From: Parietaria judaica
Taxonomy: Eukaryota > Streptophyta > Magnoliopsida > Rosales > Urticaceae
Assembly: GCA_954871525.1 (NCBI GenBank)
Contig: OX940869.1
Coordinates: 17,140,001-17,204,000, forward strand
DNA length: 64,000 nt
Reading direction: 5' to 3'
Numbering within the stretch: position 1 is the first letter of the stretch; each line of letters opens with the position of its first letter. Made by a program: the position numbers and the translations under genes. The notes under the pieces were generated by a model that was not told the DNA's origin, did no database searches, and worked only from the letters and a program-made list of their open reading frames with translations. This document shows, one piece after another, positions 61,461 to 64,000 of the stretch.

Positions 61461-64000
61461 TGTTAGGAATCACGTCTCGGATTCCTTGAAAATTATCACG
61501 AATTGTACCTGCGAACCGTCCGGGTAACATTTAAAAATTAATTTAAAGCGGAATAACTTGTTATCCGTCCAACGGTCCGGATATCGGATAATAACCATTT
61601 CACAAGATCTGATAAATATTATGTAATTCAATATTCATAAATCATTATTAATAATCTAGTCATAATAGGAAATAAATAGAAAGCAGTAAATGGTTGCATT
61701 TATTAACCCAATGCATAAGGCCGTACCTCTACTGACGACTTCCGGCTGCGCGTTCTGAATCGGGCAGGGCTCCGCCGGTGTTGAGGGAAACTCCCGTGAT
61801 CTTCCGAGATATTCTCCTGGAATCCTCGTACCGAAGCGTGGGCTTCGCCGGCAGGACTCCGATGCAAAATTTTAACTGATGGTTCTTTTTAAGCTTCCGG
61901 AGAAATAGTCTCCTAAGCCGAACCAGAAAAAAGAGATCAGAGAGAAAATTCGCAGACCCTGAGGGAGAGGGAGAGTTCGAATTTTTCTCTGGGGAAAGGT
62001 GTGAAAAATGTGTAGAATGAGCCTCCTATTTATAGGCTCAAACCGTAACCGAATTGGAGAATTTCCCTCCCTAATTTTCGAATTCCATTAATTAAATATA
62101 ATTAATTATCTTAATCCAATGGCCCAGATTTAATCTCATCTAAATCCAATGGATATAATTAATTAGGGATTTAATTAAATAAGAAAGATTTGGATAAATC
62201 AAAAATCCAATCATATCTTCTTATCTTTATAAAATTCGAATTATCCTATATATTTATAATAAAATTCGAATTATTATTATCTAGATCCAACGGTTGAGAT
62301 AAATCTTTAAACCGATCTAATGGATCAAATTAGTTTAGGATAAAATCAAATATAAAAAGATTTATTAAAAAACAATTTCGAATTTATCCATAAACTATAA
62401 TTCGAATATATATATAAATATATATAATTAATTAATTTTCAATCCGATGGTAAAGATTAAATCTTAGACCGATCTAACGGATATAATTAATTAACCAAAT
62501 TCGAAAAATGAAACTTGGTCACCAAGTTATTAATTTCGAATTTATCAATATCCTAATACAACGGTTGATATTAAATCATAACCGATCAAATGGATAATAT
62601 TGATTTTAGGGATTTGCTAAAATACCAAAACATTTGGTACTTATGCCGCAATTTTGGAAAGACCAAATCATACCATTCGAATTTAGCTAGGGTTTCATAT
62701 ATCAAACCCTAATTCGAATTTACACATATAAATATATATAAATATATATTTTTTATTTATTAATATAAATCTATTAATTATTAATTAATTATTAATAAGA
62801 TATTAATAATTAAATCCAAATAATTAAATTATATTAATATTTCCTGATCTCAATATCACACATTAAAATGTCATGGTGCCACACCATCATTTAAATTCGT
62901 GACATGTGATTTAATTTCAAAGTTTATCGAACCGATCATAAACTTAGAAAATCCATAAATCACTAACCGTAAGTTGAAATGACTTGGTTCAAAAAGCAAA
63001 GTTGCTTAGAATTTAATTTCCAACAACATGATACTGATAGAAAATCTAAATTCTAACTTTTTTTTATCAGTTAATTTCGTGTACCAAAATATGATACTTT
63101 TGCCACGCTAACGATAAAACTATCTGACGTCTGCCACAGACCTTTCAGTTTTATAAGTCAAGCCAAATGATTATATCCAGAATTTATTTTAATCACGTAC
63201 GTATCATCCGTTGCGGAGCTATCCTGGGGACCATGGACTCGTATCACTTAAGCTCCAACGAACTGCTAGTTGTTCGTCAAACCTCGAAGTGATTCCACTA
63301 TAGACCCGAGGCTGCACTCTTTAGTGATACGGTATATATTATTCCCTTTATAACAGCAGGGTGTCCATTGATACAATCAAATTCGGGTTATTGATCTTTC
63401 ACTTGATGATCCACACACGAGCAGGCAGTTTCTACCGTTATGCCCCTCATTGCATTTTCATCCTTGACTCAGTCAGTAATATTATGAGTAACCCACTTAT
63501 GGTTTCGATTCATAAGTTGCGCACGGGTACCTCTCACTTCTCACCACTGACAATCAAGGGAATCATCATCACTCTGAAGAGAGCTGTGTGATGCCCATGT
63601 CTATGACCAAGCTACCCTTACTGCTGACTATCATGTTCCCAAAATAATAGGGTTGGGAACAGCGGTAATATTTCGTGTTCTTTAACGGTTAAATCAAAGA
63701 ACAATCAAGCCAGCAGCTTGGACTCAAGATCACTCAGGAGTTAGATCGAATATCCATTTGATCATCTACTAGTGACTCAACTCCAAGTTATCAGTGACTA
63801 TCTTATATGATAACTTCCGGAGTTTAAGTCAGGTCCAGTCCAGTATGAAGACACTTCATACTTAATGCACTTCTAGTGAGTGTGACACACACAAAATCGA
63901 GAATAGGATTGTCACTTAGTCACATTAATGACCTTATACGATTAATGGGCTCCCACCCAGTTAATCAGGTCACGGACATTTTAAGTTCATTTATTATGAT
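61461..64000 (-). mobile_element. Copia-type LTR (LTR E), runs off the window end
   Basis: Forward start TGTTAGGAATCACGTC at 61461. It is collinear with LTR C throughout with few differences, including the minus-strand TATA region near 62035. The remaining ~200 bases of the LTR and any internal region lie beyond 64000, so it cannot be told whether this is solo or part of a full element. Short open frames within it (for example 63361-63591) are not conserved in the sister LTRs. Confidence 0.85.

Overview
This is eukaryotic nuclear DNA from a flowering plant, almost certainly a eudicot. It is AT-rich and intron-containing, and it is crowded with plant-type transposable elements (Ty1/copia-type LTRs, LINEs, hAT, Mutator-like elements, MITEs, a tRNA-derived SINE). 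The species cannot be named from the sequence. Only four host genes can be supported: (1) a seven-exon gene for a C9orf85-like/DUF2039 zinc-binding protein (1488-2766, minus); (2) and (3) two intronless FERONIA-like receptor kinases of the CrRLK1L family (3934-6501 and 27596-30250, both minus); (4) a small RALF-like secreted cysteine-rich peptide gene (52857-53180, plus).

The two receptor genes are paralogues about 21 kb apart in the same orientation, so they look like a dispersed tandem duplication. RALF peptides are the established ligands of CrRLK1L receptors. The window therefore places two candidate receptors and one candidate ligand within about 50 kb. The receptor copies are most alike in the extracellular malectin-like part, less alike in the kinase, and differ in one short extracellular patch. 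The RALF peptide keeps the four-cysteine framework but lacks the usual YISY and dibasic RR motifs. Whether they act together is an inference.

The rest is nested transposon sequence. 6.6-9.0 kb: low-complexity and tandem repeats. 9.0-13.2 kb: a 4.1-kb Mutator-like element with ~740-bp terminal inverted repeats, a DUF1985 ORF and dozens of GGACA-type repeats. 13.5-16.7 kb: a LINE-type RNase H remnant split by a 2.8-kb solo LTR. 17.0-18.0 kb: a near-perfect ~970-bp foldback element. 18.6-26.7 kb: a diverged local duplication carrying a solo LTR and nested hAT elements. 30.5-40.8 kb: a MITE, a LINE reverse-transcriptase remnant split by a solo LTR, a hAT transposase fragment, and a broken copia element (one 2.7-kb LTR plus RT-RNase H). 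42.0-47.3 kb: three solo LTRs of two other families and a SINE. 47.5-52.0 kb: a flanking inverted repeat enclosing another 2.7-kb LTR with a chimeric pol fragment. 52.3-53.2 kb: a palindromic MITE, then the RALF gene. 53.5-64 kb: LTR-like promoter fragments, two hAT elements with 8-bp target duplications, a second LINE RNase H remnant split by a MITE, and a further copia LTR running off the window end.

Target-site duplications were read directly for six solo LTRs, one Mutator-like element and five hAT-type elements, so many insertion boundaries are exact. No complete autonomous element, rRNA gene, functional tRNA gene or CRISPR array was seen. All identities quoted are by-eye impressions, not computed values.
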